Assembly (NCBI RefSeq): GCF_031585635.1
Contig: NZ_CP134195.1
Location: forward strand, 124,001 to 188,000
Reading direction: 5' to 3'
DNA from: Paraburkholderia sp. FT54
Lineage (GTDB): Bacteria > Pseudomonadota > Gammaproteobacteria > Burkholderiales > Burkholderiaceae
Length of the DNA: 64,000 nucleotides
In this document: piece by piece, positions 36,642-45,609 of the stretch
Layout: each line of letters opens with the position of its first letter
How positions within the stretch are numbered: the first letter of the stretch is position 1
Position numbers and translations under genes: made by a program
Notes under the pieces: model-generated
What the model was told of the DNA's origin: nothing
Seen by the model: the letters and a program-made list of their open reading frames with translations, nothing else
Database searches by the model: none

Positions 36642-38096
36642 ATGAACGGAATCGACACGGCCGTCGCTTCGGTGCTCGCGAGCCGGATCGACAGTCTGCT
36701 CAATATCGCGCCCGGCAGTGCGGCCGCGTCGCAGGCCGGCACGGCGGGCGTCGAAACCGCGCCGACCATGCCGGCGCTCATTGAGACGCCCGCGCCTCAG
36801 CCTTCCGCCCAGACCGCACTGTCTGCTGTCGCGCTGGCGCTCAATGCGATCGTGCGCTCGGGCGGCGAGGCGACGCCCGCGGTGCTCGGCCAGACGCCGA
36901 TCTGGCCGGCCGCGCCGGCGCTCGATGTCGAATTCGGCGCGTCACCGCTACTCGATACGGCTGGGGCGCCGACAGCTTCCACTGCTCCCAGCGCCAATCC
37001 GAATGCCGCCGCGACCACGGCCACCGCCAATGTGGCGGCCACTCAGGTGCCGGTCGCGGCGCTCGCGGCCGCGCTCGAACGGACCGTCGGCGACAGCGGC
37101 CTCTTTTACGAAGCCCATCTCGCGCAATGGCTGGCGGGCCAGCGTGCGCCCGCTTCGCTCGCCGGCGAAGCGCAAAACAAACTGGTGGCCGCAGCCGCGC
37201 AGGTGCCGCTCGACTGGGCCAATGACGCCGGCGAGGCGCCTCCCGCCAATTCGGCCGCCCGTCAAGGTACGGGTGCGGCGCCGAATGGATCATCGAACGG
37301 CGGCGCGCCGGACTCAGGTGCCGCCGCTCGCGCAACGCCCTCGATTCCTAACGCGCAAGCCGCGCGTTTCGTGGCCGGCGAAGTGCTGGCCAGTTCGCTG
37401 TCCGATCTGAACGGCCAGCCCGCGCGCGCGAGCCCGCACAGCGCGGCGGCGCAAACCGTCGACGGCGGCGCCTCGCAGAATTCGCAGTCGATGGCAGCCA
37501 CGGTTCATCCCGCGACCGCGCCTCTCGTGCGCCAGCAACTCGATCTGCTGGCGACCGGGCAGTTCCGCTGGACTGGCGAAGCGTGGCCGGGTGCCAAACT
37601 CGACTGGACCATCGAACAGGAAGGCGACGAATGGGACCGCAGCGGCGGCGGCACCGCGAGCGAGGACGACCAGCCGTGGCGTACCCGTTTGACGCTGTCG
37701 CTGCCGACGCTCGGCACCGTCGATGCGGAATTGACGCTCACCGGCACGCGGCTCGTCGCGCGCGTGCAGGCGAGTCCCGGCGGCGCCGCGCGCCTCGCCA
37801 TGCAGGGCGAGAGCTTCCGTCAGCGGCTCGCGGCGGCCGGTATCCAATTGAATGGCTTGACGATTCGCGAGATCGGCGGGGGCGCGCCGGCCACCGGCGC
37901 GCATGCCGCGGGTTCTGCGGCGGCTGCTCAGGCGGCGGCGTCGGCCTATGCACGGTCGGCTTCGGCGACCAGTTCGGCGGATGCGGGCAGTGCGGCCGGT
38001 TCGGCAGCGAACCGAACCGCGGGCGGGCGTCGCACGGCGCGCACCAGCCGCACCGAAGCCGCGCCGCTCGACGACTTCGATTGGGACATGTCATGA
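36642..38096 (+). CDS. Second FliK-like protein (Flg_hook-type C-terminus)
   Basis: 484 residues. The N-terminal two thirds are Ala/Thr/Pro-rich and low-complexity, as in FliK rulers. The C-terminal region (about 290-415) looks like a FliK hook-length domain: VRQQLDLLATGQFRWTGEAW, then WRTRLTLSLPTLGTVDAELTL and a final FRQRLAAAGIQLNGLTIREI. The tail after it is Ala/Ser-rich and basic. It is distinct from fliK at 27857-29383. Its ATG is 86 bases after fliT, and its stop overlaps the next gene by four bases. The role is inferred only from similarity and context. Confidence 0.75.
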   Translation: MNGIDTAVASVLASRIDSLLNIAPGSAAASQAGTAGVETAPTMPALIETPAPQPSAQTALSAVALALNAIVRSGGEATPAVLGQTPIWPAAPALDVEFGASPLLDTAGAPTASTAPSANPNAAATTATANVAATQVPVAALAAALERTVGDSGLFYEAHLAQWLAGQRAPASLAGEAQNKLVAAAAQVPLDWANDAGEAPPANSAARQGTGAAPNGSSNGGAPDSGAAARATPSIPNAQAARFVAGEVLASSLSDLNGQPARASPHSAAAQTVDGGASQNSQSMAATVHPATAPLVRQQLDLLATGQFRWTGEAWPGAKLDWTIEQEGDEWDRSGGGTASEDDQPWRTRLTLSLPTLGTVDAELTLTGTRLVARVQASPGGAARLAMQGESFRQRLAAAGIQLNGLTIREIGGGAPATGAHAAGSAAAAQAAASAYARSASATSSADAGSAAGSAANRTAGGRRTARTSRTEAAPLDDFDWDMS

Positions 38097-38452
38097 GCCG
38101 CAAACACCGCCGCAGCGCGGCCGCGCTCGTCTACGACGCCCAAAGCGGCGATGCCGCGCCGCGCGTGATCGCCAAGGGCTACGGCATGCTGGCCGAGATG
38201 ATCGTGCAACGCGCCAAGGAAGCCGGCCTGTATGTGCACGAGGCGCCCGAAATGGTCTCCCTGCTGATGCAGGTGGATCTCGACGCGCGGATTCCGCCGC
38301 AGCTTTACCAGGCGGTAGCAGAAATGCTCGCGTGGCTGCATCGGCTGGAAAGCGGCGCGGAGAATGAGCCGGCGCACGGCGCGAATGCCGGCGCGCAGGA
38401 CGTCATCGACGTGGTGGCCACCGAAATCGACGGCGGCTCGGCAGCGCGCTGA
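38093..38452 (+). CDS. FlhB C-domain-like protein without NPTH (FhlB-type)
   Basis: 119 residues from ATG 38093, coupled to the previous gene by an ATGA overlap. It aligns with the cytoplasmic FlhB-CC part of the flhB at the window start: AALVYDAQSGDAAPRVIAKG, then EAPEMVSLLMQVDLDARIPP and LYQAVAEMLAWLHRLE. No membrane segments are present and the NPTH autocleavage motif is absent. Proteins of this type (FhlB/FlhX) are reported alongside flagellar genes in several bacteria and can substitute for the processed FlhB C-domain in some. It ends three bases from the convergent dehydrogenase gene. Confidence 0.82.
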   Translation: MSRKHRRSAAALVYDAQSGDAAPRVIAKGYGMLAEMIVQRAKEAGLYVHEAPEMVSLLMQVDLDARIPPQLYQAVAEMLAWLHRLESGAENEPAHGANAGAQDVIDVVATEIDGGSAAR

Positions 38453-38455
38453 GCG

Positions 38456-39874
38456 TCAAAACCGCATCATCAGCTTCAGCAGCGCGTTCACCCGTTTGCC
38501 GTACGGCGGCGAAATCCATCCGCGGGCGTTCAGACGCGCCTGCGTCAGCACCGGCTTCATCTTCGAGAACGTCACGAAGCCTTCGTAGCCGTGATATGCA
38601 CCCATTCCGCTCGCCCCGACGCCGCCGAACGGCAGGCTTTCGCACGCCAGATGCATCAGCGTCTCATTGATCGCCATGCCGCCGGCGATGGTTTCGTGCG
38701 TCACGCGGGCAATCGTGGCGGCGTCGTCGGCGTAGAGATACAGCGCGAGCGGACGCGGCCGGGCGTTGATCCAGGCGATCGCGTCATCGAGCGTGTCGTA
38801 GGGCACGACCGGCAGCAGCGGCCCGAAGATTTCCTCCTGCATCAACGCGCATTCGTCCGGCGCGTTGGTGACGGCGATCAGCGGATAGCGGCGGCTCGTC
38901 GCATCGGGCGAAGTGTCGGTGAGCGCATGCAGTTGCGCGCCGGCGGCCTGTGCTTCGTCGGCGAGACGCTCCAGCCGCGCGAAGTGGCGCTCTGAAATGA
39001 TCGAGGTGTAATCCGGATTGCTGGCGAAATTCGGATACATCTTCGCCATCCGCGCGCGCGCCCGCTCGACGAACGCCTGCTCCTTGCCGCGCGGCACCAG
39101 CACGTAGTCCGGCGCGACGCAGGTTTGCCCCGCATTGAGCGTCTTGCCGGCGACGAGGTTGTCCACCGCGTTGTCGAAGCGCGCGTGCGCGCCGATGATG
39201 GCCGGCGACTTGCCGCCCAGTTCGAGCGTGACCGGCGTCAGATGCTCGGCGGCGGCGCGCATCACTTCGTGGCCGACTTTGGTCGAGCCGGTGAACAGCA
39301 GATGGTCGAAGGGCTGCGCACTGAACGCGGCGGCTAGCGCGGCGTCGCCGTTCACCACCGCGACGTGATCGCGCGCGAAGGTCTGGCCGATCAACTGCTC
39401 GAACAGCGCCGAAGTGCGCGGCGTCAGTTCGGACATCTTGATGATCGCGCGATTGCCGGCGGTCAACGCGCTGACGAGCGGCCCGACGGCGAGCAGCACC
39501 GGATAATTCCACGGCACGATGATGCCGACCACGCCGAGCGGCTGCGGCACGACTTTCGCGCGCGCCGGCAGCAGCCATTTGTTGGTGCTGCGGCGCTGCG
39601 CTTTCATCCAGCGCTTGCCGTGCCGCAGCGCGCCGTCGATTTCCTCCTTCACCAGCAGGAATTCGGCGAGCAGCACTTCCTGTTTCGCGCGATTGCCGAA
39701 GTCGGCGTTCATCGCGTCGGCGAGCGCGTCGCGATTGTCGAGCATGACTTTGCGCAGCGCTTTCAGATGCGCGGCGCGCGTCTCCCATGAGGGATACGGC
39801 GCGCGCAGATAAGCGTGGCGTTGCTCGCGCAGCAGCGCTTCGAGTGCGGCGACCTCCGGCAGATCGTTTTTCAT
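38456..39874 (-). CDS. Coniferyl-aldehyde-type dehydrogenase
   Basis: 472 residues from ATG 39874. It belongs to the aldehyde dehydrogenase superfamily, closest in feel to coniferyl aldehyde dehydrogenases (CalB, about 475 residues), which oxidise coniferyl aldehyde to ferulate with NAD. Seen motifs are QPLGVVGIIVPWNYPVLLAV, FTGSTKVGHEVM, the general-base glutamate E218 in TLELGGKSP and the catalytic cysteine C252 in NAGQTCVAP. CalB-like enzymes share the C-terminal GWISPPYGKR-type ending. The upstream neighbour is an AidB-like gene 81 bases away on the same strand. Confidence 0.85.
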   Translation of the reverse strand: MKNDLPEVAALEALLREQRHAYLRAPYPSWETRAAHLKALRKVMLDNRDALADAMNADFGNRAKQEVLLAEFLLVKEEIDGALRHGKRWMKAQRRSTNKWLLPARAKVVPQPLGVVGIIVPWNYPVLLAVGPLVSALTAGNRAIIKMSELTPRTSALFEQLIGQTFARDHVAVVNGDAALAAAFSAQPFDHLLFTGSTKVGHEVMRAAAEHLTPVTLELGGKSPAIIGAHARFDNAVDNLVAGKTLNAGQTCVAPDYVLVPRGKEQAFVERARARMAKMYPNFASNPDYTSIISERHFARLERLADEAQAAGAQLHALTDTSPDATSRRYPLIAVTNAPDECALMQEEIFGPLLPVVPYDTLDDAIAWINARPRPLALYLYADDAATIARVTHETIAGGMAINETLMHLACESLPFGGVGASGMGAYHGYEGFVTFSKMKPVLTQARLNARGWISPPYGKRVNALLKLMMRF

Positions 39875-39955
39875 GTGTGTCCACTTCCTGGTCAATATCG
39901 TTGCGCGTCGAGTCGCGCTTTTATTGGATGTGCGGGTACTGCGTCGCGGCGTGCG

Positions 39956-41641
39956 TCAGCCCGGAAAAGCCCGTTCGACGATCGCCGCGTGATCGAACGT
40001 GGCCGGCAGTGTGCCGTACACGCGACCGCTCTCGCCGCAACCGTCGGCAAGACGCGTGGCAATGAACGCCTCGGCGACTTCGCCAGGCGCGTGCTTGAGC
40101 AGCAACGTGGCCTGCGCGATCAGCACGACCTGTTGCGCGATCCGCCGCGCCGAGGCTTCGCGATGCCCAGCCGGCCCGTTGAGCGTGGCGACGAGCCTCG
40201 CGAGCGCGGCGTTCAAGGCCGGATGCGCCTGGGCGTCCGCCTGCCACGCGGCGAACAACGCCTGCGCGGCTTCCGGCTCGCGCTCCAGCGCGCGCAGCAC
40301 GTCGAGACACATCACGTTGCCGGAACCTTCCCAGATCGAATTCACCGGCGCCTCGCGATAGAAGCGCGCCATCGGACCGGTTTCGACGTAGCCGTTGCCG
40401 CCCCAGACTTCCATCGCCTCGCCGGTGAATTCGAGCGCGCGCTTGCAGACCCAGTACTTCGCCGCGGGCGTGACGACGCGACGCCACGCGCGCTCGGCAA
40501 GCGAGGTGGACGCGGCGTCGGTGGACTCTTCGAAAGCGCGCGCGAGACGCATGAACAGCACCGTCGCCGCTTCCGATTCCAGCGCCAGATCGGCGAGCAC
40601 GTTGCGCATCAACGGCTGATCGGCGAGATGCCGGCCGAAAGCGCTGCGATGACGCGCATGGTGGATGGCCTGGACGAGCGCCGCGCGCATCAGGGCCGCG
40701 CTGCCAATCACGCAATCGAGCCGCGTGTAGTTCGCCATTTCGATGATGGTCGGCACGCCGCGTCCTTCGTCGCCGATCATGATGCCGAACGCGTCGAGAA
40801 ATTCGACTTCGCTGCTCGCGTTCGAGCGATTGCCGAGCTTGTCTTTCAGGCGCTGGATCTGCACGTTGTTTTTGCGGCCATCCGGCGCGAAGCGCGGCAC
40901 GAAGAAGCACGAGAGACCTTCGTGTTCGTCGGTGCGACCGAGCACGAGATGGGCATCGCACTGCGGCGCGGAGAAAAACCACTTGTGGCCGACGAGCCGA
41001 TAGGCGGCGCCGCGGCCGTTACCGGCGGTGGAGTAGGCGCGGGTCTGATTGCTGCGCACGTCCGAGCCGCCTTGTTTTTCGGTCATGCCCATGCCGATCA
41101 TCGCGGAGGTTTTCCGCTTGAGCGGCACATCGCGCGAATCGTGCTCGCGCGCGTAGAGCTTGTCGCGCAACGTGGCGAATAGCGCGGGTTCGCGTTGCAA
41201 TACCGGGATACTCGCGAAGGTCATCGTCAGCGGGCAGAGCGAACCGGATTCGATTTGCGCATGCAGGAAGTAACCGGCGCAGCGCGCCACCATCGCGCCG
41301 CGTTGGGGATCGGAAAACGGCAGCGCGTGCAGACCTTCCCGGCGCAGGAGCGCGAGCAGCGTGTGCCACGAAGGATGAAACTCCAGCGCGTCGATACGCT
41401 CGCCGCGCGGACTGTGGGTCAATAATTCGGGCGCATGGCGATTTGCCAGTTCGGCGAGCGCCAATGTCTCGGGCGTGGTGAGCGCCGCGCCATGCCGCAG
41501 CAACGCGCCGCGATGCCACGCGGCGCCGTCGCGTTCGAGGGCGGCGGACAACGCGGCGTCGCTGGAAAACAGGTTGTAGTCCGCCAGCGGCGGAACCTGA
41601 TTGGTCACCTCGTGGGTCTGGCCGAAGCTGTGCCGTTCCAT
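39956..41641 (-). CDS. aidB: AidB-like acyl-CoA dehydrogenase family protein
   Basis: 561 residues from ATG 41641 with GGAG ribosome-binding site (E. coli AidB is about 540). AidB is an FAD protein of the acyl-CoA dehydrogenase fold induced by DNA alkylation. The match to AidB is clear across the protein: HEVTNQVPPLADYNLFSSD, LCPLTMTFASIPVL, GMGMTEKQGGSDVRSNQTRA, VGHKWFFSAPQCDAHLVLGR, KDKLGNRSNASSEVEF, and PVNSIWEGSGNVMCLDVLRA. No ada or alkylation operator was found nearby, so the original Ada control is not evident here. Confidence 0.9.
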   Translation of the reverse strand: MERHSFGQTHEVTNQVPPLADYNLFSSDAALSAALERDGAAWHRGALLRHGAALTTPETLALAELANRHAPELLTHSPRGERIDALEFHPSWHTLLALLRREGLHALPFSDPQRGAMVARCAGYFLHAQIESGSLCPLTMTFASIPVLQREPALFATLRDKLYAREHDSRDVPLKRKTSAMIGMGMTEKQGGSDVRSNQTRAYSTAGNGRGAAYRLVGHKWFFSAPQCDAHLVLGRTDEHEGLSCFFVPRFAPDGRKNNVQIQRLKDKLGNRSNASSEVEFLDAFGIMIGDEGRGVPTIIEMANYTRLDCVIGSAALMRAALVQAIHHARHRSAFGRHLADQPLMRNVLADLALESEAATVLFMRLARAFEESTDAASTSLAERAWRRVVTPAAKYWVCKRALEFTGEAMEVWGGNGYVETGPMARFYREAPVNSIWEGSGNVMCLDVLRALEREPEAAQALFAAWQADAQAHPALNAALARLVATLNGPAGHREASARRIAQQVVLIAQATLLLKHAPGEVAEAFIATRLADGCGESGRVYGTLPATFDHAAIVERAFPG

Positions 41642-41949
41642 CTGCTGTCTCCGTTCAGCGCATGCTCGCCGCTGTCGATCGACGGTGCGCTGTTTAGTTG
41701 CCGCGCGTCGTGCCGCGCGCTGCGAGGAAGGCGCATGCGGCGCCGTGTTCGAATGCCGTGCGCGGCCGCCCGGCCGGCGCAAACGCGTCTTCCATCATAG
41801 GGTCGCGGCGCCACTTCCGTTTAGAGGAATCGCTCTGGCGCGGGCCTGCCGCGGCGTCTGAACGCTCCCTACAATGCCGGTAAAACACACGTAGACAAGT
41901 GTGCACGGAAGAGGGTTCGCGAGCAACGCGAGTCCATCAGGAGGAGCGG
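41642..41949. other. Divergent intergenic region, aidB-like / GMC oxidoreductase
   Basis: 308 bases with no supported gene. TACAAT at 41870-41875 (+) is a plausible -10 box for the GMC gene, with no good -35. Just downstream, CACAC (41886-41890) and GTGTG (41899-41903) form a small inverted repeat that could be an operator. A GAGGAG ribosome-binding site precedes ATG 41950. Confidence 0.4.
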
Positions 41950-43608
41950 ATGCGATACGACTACATCATCGTCGGTGCAGGCTCGGGCGGTTGCGCGCTG
42001 GCGAGCCGCCTCGCGGATAGCTGTCCGGACGCGACGATCGCCCTGATCGAAGCGGGCCCGCACACGGACCGTAATCTGTTCGTCAACATGCCGGTCGGCG
42101 TGGCCGCCGTGGTGCCCCACAAACTCAAAACCAACTACGGTTATCTGACCACGCCGCAGCCTGGGCTCGCCGGACGGCAAGGGTATCAGCCGCGCGGGCG
42201 CGGCTTCGGCGGATCGAGTGCGATCAACGCGATGATCTATACGCGCGGCCACCCGCTCGATTACGACGAGTGGGCGGAACTGGGTTGCGAAGGCTGGTCA
42301 TGGGCGGATGTGCTGCCGTATTTCCGCCGCGCCGAAGGCAACCAGCGCGGCGCCGACGCATGGCATGGCGACAGCGGTCCGCTGACCGTCTCCGATCTGC
42401 GCTATCAGAATCCGTTTTCGCTGCGTTTCGTGCAGGCGGCGATGGAAGCCGGCTACAAGCCGAATAGCGACTTCAACGGCGCGGATCAGGAAGGGATCGG
42501 CTTCTATCAGGTGACGCAGCGCGATGGACGCCGCTGCAGTGCGGCGCGCGCCTATATTTACGACCGCGAGCGCCCCAACCTGCACACGATCGCCGACGCG
42601 ACGGTGTTGCGTGTCGCCTTCAACGGCAAGCGCGCGAGCGGTGTGGAGATCGTGCGCGGCGGCCGCGCCGAAACGCTTGAAGCGCGCGCCGAGGTGGTGC
42701 TTGCCGCCGGTGCATTCAATTCGCCGCAGCTGCTGATGTGCTCGGGCATCGGACCGGCGGCGCACCTGAAGTCGCTCGGCATCTCCGTGCTGCACGACGC
42801 GCCGGAAGTCGGCCAGAACCTGATCGACCACATCGATTTCACGATCAACAAGCGGGTTTCGTCGATCGAGCCGACTGGGTTTTCGATTCGCGGCATCGCG
42901 CGGATGCTCCCGCAGCTCGTCACGTTCATGCGTCACGGACGCGGCATGCTGTCGAGCAATGTCGCCGAGGCGGGCGGTTTTCTGAAGAGCAATCCGAGAC
43001 TCGACAGGCCGGATTTGCAATTGCATTTCTGCGCGGCCATCGTCGACGATCACAACCGCCATATGCATTGGGGCCACGGTTATTCGCTGCACGTGTGCGT
43101 ATTGCGGCCGCATAGTCGCGGGACCGTGACGCTGGCAAGCGCCGATGCGCGCATCGCGCCGGTGATCGACCCGCGCTTTTTCAGCGACTCGCGCGATCTC
43201 GATCTGCTGGTGGAAGGCGCGCGGATGGCGCGGCGCATTCTCGATGCGCCCTCGCTCGCATTGCATGGCGGCAGCGAGTTGTACACGCATCCCGGCCAGT
43301 CGGACGCGGAATTGCGCCGCACGATCGCCGGGCATGCCGACACGATCTATCACCCAGTGGCGACCTGCCGGATGGGCGGCGACGCGCGCTCGGTGGTCGA
43401 TCCGCAATTGCGGGTGCGAGGCGTGACGGGGCTGCGGATCGTCGATGCCTCGGTGATGCCGACGCTGATCGGCGGCAACACCAATTCGCCGACAGTGATG
43501 ATCGGGGAACGCGCGGCCGAGCTGATCGCGGCGGCCCGTCGCGAGTTGCAAGCTGACCTGAAGCTGGCGCCAGCGAGCGGAGTTGGCGTGACGACGAATG
43601 CCGCCTGA
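41950..43608 (+). CDS. GMC-family FAD oxidoreductase (choline/alcohol dehydrogenase-like)
   Basis: 552 residues from ATG 41950. The N-terminus is the FAD-binding Rossmann motif (DYIIVGAGSGGCALASRLA), followed by the GMC signature region GRGFGGSSAINAMIYTRGHP. The C-terminal active-site part includes DTIYHPVATCRMGGDARSVV with the conserved histidine and the last FAD-contact segment GLRIVDASVMPTLIGGNTN. It resembles choline dehydrogenase and alkanol dehydrogenase (AlkJ) enzymes; the true substrate cannot be told from sequence. A Cys-Met sits in the otherwise HPxGTCRMG-like motif. Confidence 0.88.
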   Translation: MRYDYIIVGAGSGGCALASRLADSCPDATIALIEAGPHTDRNLFVNMPVGVAAVVPHKLKTNYGYLTTPQPGLAGRQGYQPRGRGFGGSSAINAMIYTRGHPLDYDEWAELGCEGWSWADVLPYFRRAEGNQRGADAWHGDSGPLTVSDLRYQNPFSLRFVQAAMEAGYKPNSDFNGADQEGIGFYQVTQRDGRRCSAARAYIYDRERPNLHTIADATVLRVAFNGKRASGVEIVRGGRAETLEARAEVVLAAGAFNSPQLLMCSGIGPAAHLKSLGISVLHDAPEVGQNLIDHIDFTINKRVSSIEPTGFSIRGIARMLPQLVTFMRHGRGMLSSNVAEAGGFLKSNPRLDRPDLQLHFCAAIVDDHNRHMHWGHGYSLHVCVLRPHSRGTVTLASADARIAPVIDPRFFSDSRDLDLLVEGARMARRILDAPSLALHGGSELYTHPGQSDAELRRTIAGHADTIYHPVATCRMGGDARSVVDPQLRVRGVTGLRIVDASVMPTLIGGNTNSPTVMIGERAAELIAAARRELQADLKLAPASGVGVTTNAA

Positions 43609-43716
43609 GCTTTAGGCGATATTTCAGATTTGCCAGCTAAATATGAGACAAATTGGGTGAACGTCCGGCAATTCGTCATAAATTGTGCCGCTTCTTTTAT
43701 GAGACTTCCCGAAACC

Positions 43717-43722
43717 TATAAT
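43717..43722 (+). promoter_or_regulatory. -10 element upstream of the DUF937/OmpA gene
   Basis: A perfect TATAAT 58 bases before the ATG, in an A/T-rich gap. No convincing -35 at 16-18 bases. Confidence 0.5.
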
Positions 43723-43780
43723 CGCGCCGCAAAAAGGAGTGCGTCAGGTGGCGCGTTCGGGAACTCAAGGAAGCGAAGCG

Positions 43781-45550
43781 ATGAGCATCAATGCAATTCA
43801 ATTGATTCAGTCCGCCATCACGGACGGTGTCGTGCGACAGCTGGCGGGGCGCTTCGGCCTGCCACCGGACGCGACTCAAAAGGTACTGGCTGTCACGGCT
43901 CCGGCGCTCGTCGCCGGCTTGATGCAAAAGGGCGCGACGCTCGATGGCGCGCGTTCCCTGTTCACTACGATCCTCGCGCCGGAGGTGAATGGCCATATCG
44001 CCGAACAACTGCCGCATCTGATCGGCAGCACGAACGGTGTGAGTCAGCTGGAAATCGGCGGGCGGCAGTTGCTCGAGCGCGCGCTGGACCGCCGCGTCGA
44101 CGCGCTGAGCGACGAAGTCGCCGCGCAAACCGGTGTGCCGGCCCATGCCACGCATGCCATGACGGGCATTGTCGGTGCGATCCTGCTCGGCGTGCTGAAG
44201 CGGCATTGTCTCGAAGGTCAGGGCAACGCCGGTCAGTTGCCGACGCTGCTGGGCCATCAACTGCCGCTCGTTGCGCCCTATCTGAACGACCGCCTGATGG
44301 CCGCGCTCGGCCTGAGCGGGCTCGGCGCGTTTTCCAGCAATATTCTGGCGCAGCTGAAGGCCGTGTCGGCGCATATCGATCATCCGACGCCCGCGGCCAA
44401 GCCGGTGGCCGAAGCGCTGCCGAACATCCACGTGCCCGCGGACGCTGTGGTGCGCGAAGAGCGCTGCTCGCGCGGTTGGCTCTGGTGGTTGCTCGCGGCC
44501 ATCGCCATCGCGGCGTTGCTGGCCTTTCTGTTTCTGAAGGGCTGCATGGGCGAGCAGAACGCTGACCGTGCCGCCGGGCACGTCAGTTCCGATGCGGCAG
44601 TTGCCACGCCGCCTGCGTCGGCGCCGGTCCAGGCTTCTGCAGCCGTAGTCGCGGCCAGCGATGCGGCAGCGTCCGCGCCCACGGCCAGCGCCGCAGCGTC
44701 CGCCAGTGCGCCGAGTGGCGCAAGCGCCGCGCAGCAACCGGCCGCCACACCCGCACCGACCAAAGACAGCCAGCTCAGCTTTACCGTCGACGCCGCCGGT
44801 AAGCCGACGCTCACGGCCACGGTCGGCAGCGAAGCCGAAAAAGCGCAATTGCTCGACGAACTGACGAAGCGCCTCGGCCAATACAACTTCGTCCCGAACA
44901 TATCCGTCGATCCTGCCACCAGGCCGGCCGACTGGCTGGCCCACCTCGACGGCCTGCTGCCGCTGATGTCGCTGCCGGGCGCGGAAGTGAAAGTCGACGG
45001 CACGCATATCGAACTCAGCGGCACCGCAGCGGATAAGAAGCTCGGCTGGCTCGACAAGCTGAAATCGCTGTTCGGCACGTCGTATCAGATCGGTTCGTTC
45101 GACGTCGCGCATGCAGTCGCCGATGCCACCGAGAACTTCCGTAGCGCGATCAAGAGCCTGCTCGCGCCGGACAGCTCATGCGCAGCAGCGGACGTGGTCA
45201 AGGTTCTGAACCTACAAGTGATCAACTTCGCGAGTGCAAGCGCGCGAGTGCCGGCTTCGGCGGTGGAAGATCTGAACCAGTCGGCGCGCGTGCTGAACGC
45301 CTGCGCAGGCAATGGCAAGACGGCACGACTGGAAGTGGCGGGCTATTCGGACAATCTCGGCGGCGAACGAGCCAATCTGCAATTGTCGAAGCAGCGGGCC
45401 GAAGCGGTGCGCGCCTACCTCGTCAAGACGGGCGTGCCGGCTGATTCGCTGATCGCACAAGGCTACGGCCAGGTGCGTCCGGTCGCGAGCAACGACACGG
45501 CGAGCGGTCGCTTCGCCAACCGCCGCATCGAGTTTGTCGCACAGCCGTAA
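43781..45550 (+). CDS. DUF937 - membrane helix - OmpA-domain protein
   Basis: 589 residues from ATG 43781 (AAGGAAG ribosome-binding site). Three parts are visible: an N-terminal DUF937-like helical domain (about 1-190; IQSAITDGVVRQLAGRFGLP), one membrane helix at 232-254 (WLWWLLAAIAIAALLAFLFL), an Ala/Ser/Pro linker, a central region with two SLPGAEVKVDGTHIELSG-like BON-type stretches, and an OmpA peptidoglycan-binding domain at about 470-589 (LEVAGYSDNLGGERANLQLS, KQRAEAVRAYLV, NRRIEFV). The topology puts DUF937 inside the cell and OmpA in the periplasm. Function is unknown. Confidence 0.85.
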   Translation: MSINAIQLIQSAITDGVVRQLAGRFGLPPDATQKVLAVTAPALVAGLMQKGATLDGARSLFTTILAPEVNGHIAEQLPHLIGSTNGVSQLEIGGRQLLERALDRRVDALSDEVAAQTGVPAHATHAMTGIVGAILLGVLKRHCLEGQGNAGQLPTLLGHQLPLVAPYLNDRLMAALGLSGLGAFSSNILAQLKAVSAHIDHPTPAAKPVAEALPNIHVPADAVVREERCSRGWLWWLLAAIAIAALLAFLFLKGCMGEQNADRAAGHVSSDAAVATPPASAPVQASAAVVAASDAAASAPTASAAASASAPSGASAAQQPAATPAPTKDSQLSFTVDAAGKPTLTATVGSEAEKAQLLDELTKRLGQYNFVPNISVDPATRPADWLAHLDGLLPLMSLPGAEVKVDGTHIELSGTAADKKLGWLDKLKSLFGTSYQIGSFDVAHAVADATENFRSAIKSLLAPDSSCAAADVVKVLNLQVINFASASARVPASAVEDLNQSARVLNACAGNGKTARLEVAGYSDNLGGERANLQLSKQRAEAVRAYLVKTGVPADSLIAQGYGQVRPVASNDTASGRFANRRIEFVAQP

Positions 45551-45577
45551 CTGCGGGCTGGAATAAGCGTGCGAGAC

Positions 45578-45605
45578 ATGCCGCCCGGTTCGCGCCGGGC
45601 GGCAT
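45578..45605. terminator. Shared terminator between the OmpA-domain gene and lysR
   Basis: A perfect 11-base stem ATGCCGCCCGG (45578-45588) with CCGGGCGGCAT (45595-45605) and six-base loop. It lies 27 bases after the + gene stop and 4 bases after the - gene stop, so it may serve both. The T run is weak. Confidence 0.75.
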
Positions 45606-45609
45606 TGTG

